Positions 30,585 to 32,234 of a DNA stretch of 32,234 bases are shown piece after piece (positions within the stretch are counted from its first letter, which is position 1; each line of letters begins with the position of its first letter). The position numbers and the translations under genes are program-made. This DNA is from Luminiphilus sp. (GTDB lineage: Bacteria; Pseudomonadota; Gammaproteobacteria; Pseudomonadales; Halieaceae). The stretch lies in assembly GCA_012270045.1 (NCBI GenBank), contig JAAXJC010000169.1, positions 1-32,234 on the forward strand. The letters run 5' to 3'. The notes beneath the pieces were generated by a model, which was given only the letters and a program-made list of their open reading frames with translations, was not told where the DNA came from and did not search any database.

Positions 30585-31739
30585 TCAGTTGGCGACAACT
30601 TCGCCAGCGCCACCCGCCACCCGCTCCATGGTGATGGGTTCCAGGGACATACCGGGTATGGGATTGCGTATCGCGGAGGTGATAACCGCCTCGCCGGCAG
30701 TGACGCCGGACGCCAGAAAGACGTCGCTGGCACTGCTGTGAATGACGGCAACGTCCCTGACATCGAGGCGTCCTTGCTCAGACAGCACAAACACCCGATT
30801 ACCGGCCCGAAGACCCGCTACCGGTATCCTGATTGCATCATTGACAACACGCCCGGCAATGGCAGCTTCCACGAACAGGCCAACGGCCAGCGGCATTGCA
30901 GTTCCATTGCGTCCCAGGTCGTAGGGATTTTCAACCACCGCCGTGGCGTAGATCACTCGTGTTTGCTCATCGACCGCCGCATCCAGGCGCTCTACCCGCC
31001 CATTCCAGCTGTAGTACTCGCCGGCCACCACGGTGGTGAGGCTCACCGGCAGGCCCTGGCCGGGTGGCGCGATGTAACCAATGGGGACACCCAGGGCGCC
31101 CAACTGGGCGTCGGTCAGGGGTAGCCGAATTTCCACCCGATCTGTGCCAAAGGCCGAAGCCAGTACGGTACCGGGACCGACAAATTCACCCAGATCCACC
31201 GACTTGGTGCGCAGTCGTCCCGCGTAGGGCAGTGCAATACGGGTTCGGTCTAGATTGGTCTGGGCCAGGGACAGGTTCGCTTTGGCCGCCTCCAGTGCCG
31301 CTCGGGCCCGGCTGACCTGTGGCTTTTTCAGGGCCAGTGCCGAAGGATTCTTAACCCCCTGCAATTGCTTCCGGGCCACGTCGGCATCCGCCAGGGCGGT
31401 TTCCAGATCGACCTCCGCCGCCGCCACCCGGGCCTCGGCCTCGTTAAACGAAGCGCGGTAATCCGTGTCTTCGATAGTGACCAGGGTTTCACCGGGCTCG
31501 AACCGGCCACCCTCAACAAACTCGTCTGAGACCTGCACCACCCGCCCGGCCACCTGGGCAACCAGCTCGGAGCGCACCGTGGCCCGAACTTCACCGGTGG
31601 TTTCAACCGACAGCTGGCTGGTGACGCGCTGCGCCAGTTCGGTGTACACGTGGATCGCCTTGGGGGGCTCGGCGGCCACCTCCGGCGGCGGCTTGGTGGC
31701 ATTGAGCACCACCACGACTCCGATGCCCGCGGCCAACAC
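30585..31739 (-). CDS. RND efflux membrane-fusion (periplasmic adaptor) protein
   Basis: 384 residues from the first usual start, a GTG at 31739. The frame is open 15 codons further, to a stop at 31785, and the extra part (LGRLNKALLPLAVL) completes a normal signal anchor, so the real start may be a CTG near 31775. The mature part has the adaptor order: a lipoyl-type half (VAGRVVQVSDEFVEGGRFEPGETLVTI split), a long helical hairpin (about 95-165, rich in Ala, Glu and Gln), the second lipoyl half (LPYAGRLRTKSVDLGEFVGPGTVL), and a beta-barrel and membrane-proximal domain. It bridges the RND permease to an outer-membrane channel. A GAGGAG ribosome-binding site at its end serves the permease gene. 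Confidence 0.88.
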   Translation of the reverse strand: MLAAGIGVVVVLNATKPPPEVAAEPPKAIHVYTELAQRVTSQLSVETTGEVRATVRSELVAQVAGRVVQVSDEFVEGGRFEPGETLVTIEDTDYRASFNEAEARVAAAEVDLETALADADVARKQLQGVKNPSALALKKPQVSRARAALEAAKANLSLAQTNLDRTRIALPYAGRLRTKSVDLGEFVGPGTVLASAFGTDRVEIRLPLTDAQLGALGVPIGYIAPPGQGLPVSLTTVVAGEYYSWNGRVERLDAAVDEQTRVIYATAVVENPYDLGRNGTAMPLAVGLFVEAAIAGRVVNDAIRIPVAGLRAGNRVFVLSEQGRLDVRDVAVIHSSASDVFLASGVTAGEAVITSAIRNPIPGMSLEPITMERVAGGAGEVVAN

Positions 31740-31935
31740 CGCCAGGGGCAGGAGAGCCTTGTTAAGTCGACCCAGCTTTCCGTGTTACTATCCCGGCGAG
31801 ATGTATACGGCCCCGGGGCAAGCACAGAACACGCACATCCAATGTCCGGCATTCTACCAGCCAGCCACCGACGGCACCGGCCCCAGACATCCTTTCCGTT
31901 CAATTCGGTAAAATTACGTACGAAAACTGGTCATT

Positions 31936-31968
31936 TTTAAATAAAAAGGGCCCGCCGCGGCGAGCCCT
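31936..31968 (-). terminator. Intrinsic terminator of the SYLF-type gene
   Basis: On the minus strand, an 11-base GC-rich arm (31958-31968) pairs with 31947-31957 with one mismatch, followed at once by TTTTTATTTAA. It lies about 20 bases after the stop at 31989, a classical Rho-independent end. Confidence 0.85.
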
Positions 31969-31988
31969 GGTCTGCTCAAAGACCGGCA

Positions 31989-32234
31989 CTACTTGGGCGT
32001 GTAGGAGAACTTCTGCCCGCCGATCGACGCCTCGTACATCAAGCCACCTTTGGCGATGGTGAATATCGCCATGCCCTTGCGATAACCGGCACTGGCAATG
32101 GCCGCATCATTTTGCCCGCCGGACACGTTGGTTCCCGCTCCGGTGGTGTTCGCCTCGGCCCCTGCACCCGCGGTCAGGGCGACGGCCGTGGCCTGGGCAC
32201 TGAACTCAAAGTTGCCGCTGGTAAATTCTTCGAA
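31989..32234 (-). CDS. YSC84/SYLF-related lipid-binding-type protein (5' end outside window)
   Basis: Only the last 81 codons are in the window, ending at TAG 31989. The sequence reads FTSGNFEFSAQATAVALTAG, then a Gly/Ala/Asn-rich stretch, and closes with KGMAIFTIAKGG, LMYEASIGGQKFSYTPK. This is the pattern of the C-terminal half of YSC84-related/SYLF domain proteins, which are exported or cell-envelope proteins that bind phospholipids in characterised cases. The N-terminal part, where a signal peptide would be, is not visible. A strong intrinsic terminator follows. The family call is by recognition of the C-terminal pattern. Confidence 0.65.
   Translation of the reverse strand, partial: FEEFTSGNFEFSAQATAVALTAGAGAEANTTGAGTNVSGGQNDAAIASAGYRKGMAIFTIAKGGLMYEASIGGQKFSYTPK

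Noticed and set aside
31328-31903. A minus-strand frame running from upstream into the RND adaptor gene, which could hint at a frameshift
   Set aside because: Its product in the shared part is Arg/Trp/Ser-rich shadow sequence and the true adaptor frame is intact throughout, so I see an unusual start rather than a frameshift.

Overview
The window is a GC-rich chromosomal segment of a gammaproteobacterium. It contains almost no accessory DNA: I see no insertion sequence, prophage, CRISPR array, tRNA or rRNA. Its core is the recX-recA / mutS-fdxA / nlpD / pcm / ispF-ispD-ftsB-eno-kdsA-pyrG-tilS-accA block, which is conserved in order in Pseudomonas-like gammaproteobacteria. The mix of a type IV pilus minor-pilin cluster, a DUF3014 protein, a DUF368 (PopT-type) transporter, a TlpA/DUF4266/DUF3570/ApbE cassette and an RND pump suggests a marine or aquatic lineage, perhaps Cellvibrionales/OM60-like. 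That placement is inference; no marker here proves it.

Layout: (1) 1-3329, minus strand: a type IV pilus minor-pilin operon (FimT/GspH, PilW, PilX and a PilV-like prepilin that runs off the left edge with InlB-like and calcium-binding repeat sequence). (2) 3652-7545, plus strand: a tightly packed six-gene run of redox and flavin proteins (TlpA-like thioredoxin, tiny DUF4266 lipoprotein, DUF3570 outer-membrane-type protein, divergent ApbE, DUF393 thiol oxidoreductase, flavin-reductase-like protein). (3) 7765-8637: a membrane-anchored DUF3014 protein. (4) 8796-13597: recX-recA on the minus strand behind a LexA box, with mutS-fdxA diverging on the plus strand. (5) 13687-23965: a long minus-strand chain accA-tilS-pyrG-kdsA-eno-ftsB-ispD-ispF-pcm-popT-nlpD covering lipid, nucleotide, LPS, isoprenoid and envelope functions. 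(6) 24081-26653, plus strand: dusC and a POT-family transporter. (7) 26754-31739, minus strand: a small P-loop kinase-like protein and a two-gene RND efflux system. (8) 31989 to the right edge: the end of a YSC84/SYLF-type protein with a strong intrinsic terminator.

Most of the window is housekeeping. The parts most worth attention are the six-gene redox/flavin operon, in which the ApbE protein has lost a conserved Asp and lacks a visible signal peptide; the chimeric PilV-like prepilin; the absence of rpoS, surE, truD and cinA from their usual slots with a DUF368 undecaprenyl-phosphate transporter placed next to nlpD; and an unusual number of non-ATG starts, including a tilS that appears to have only CTG available.
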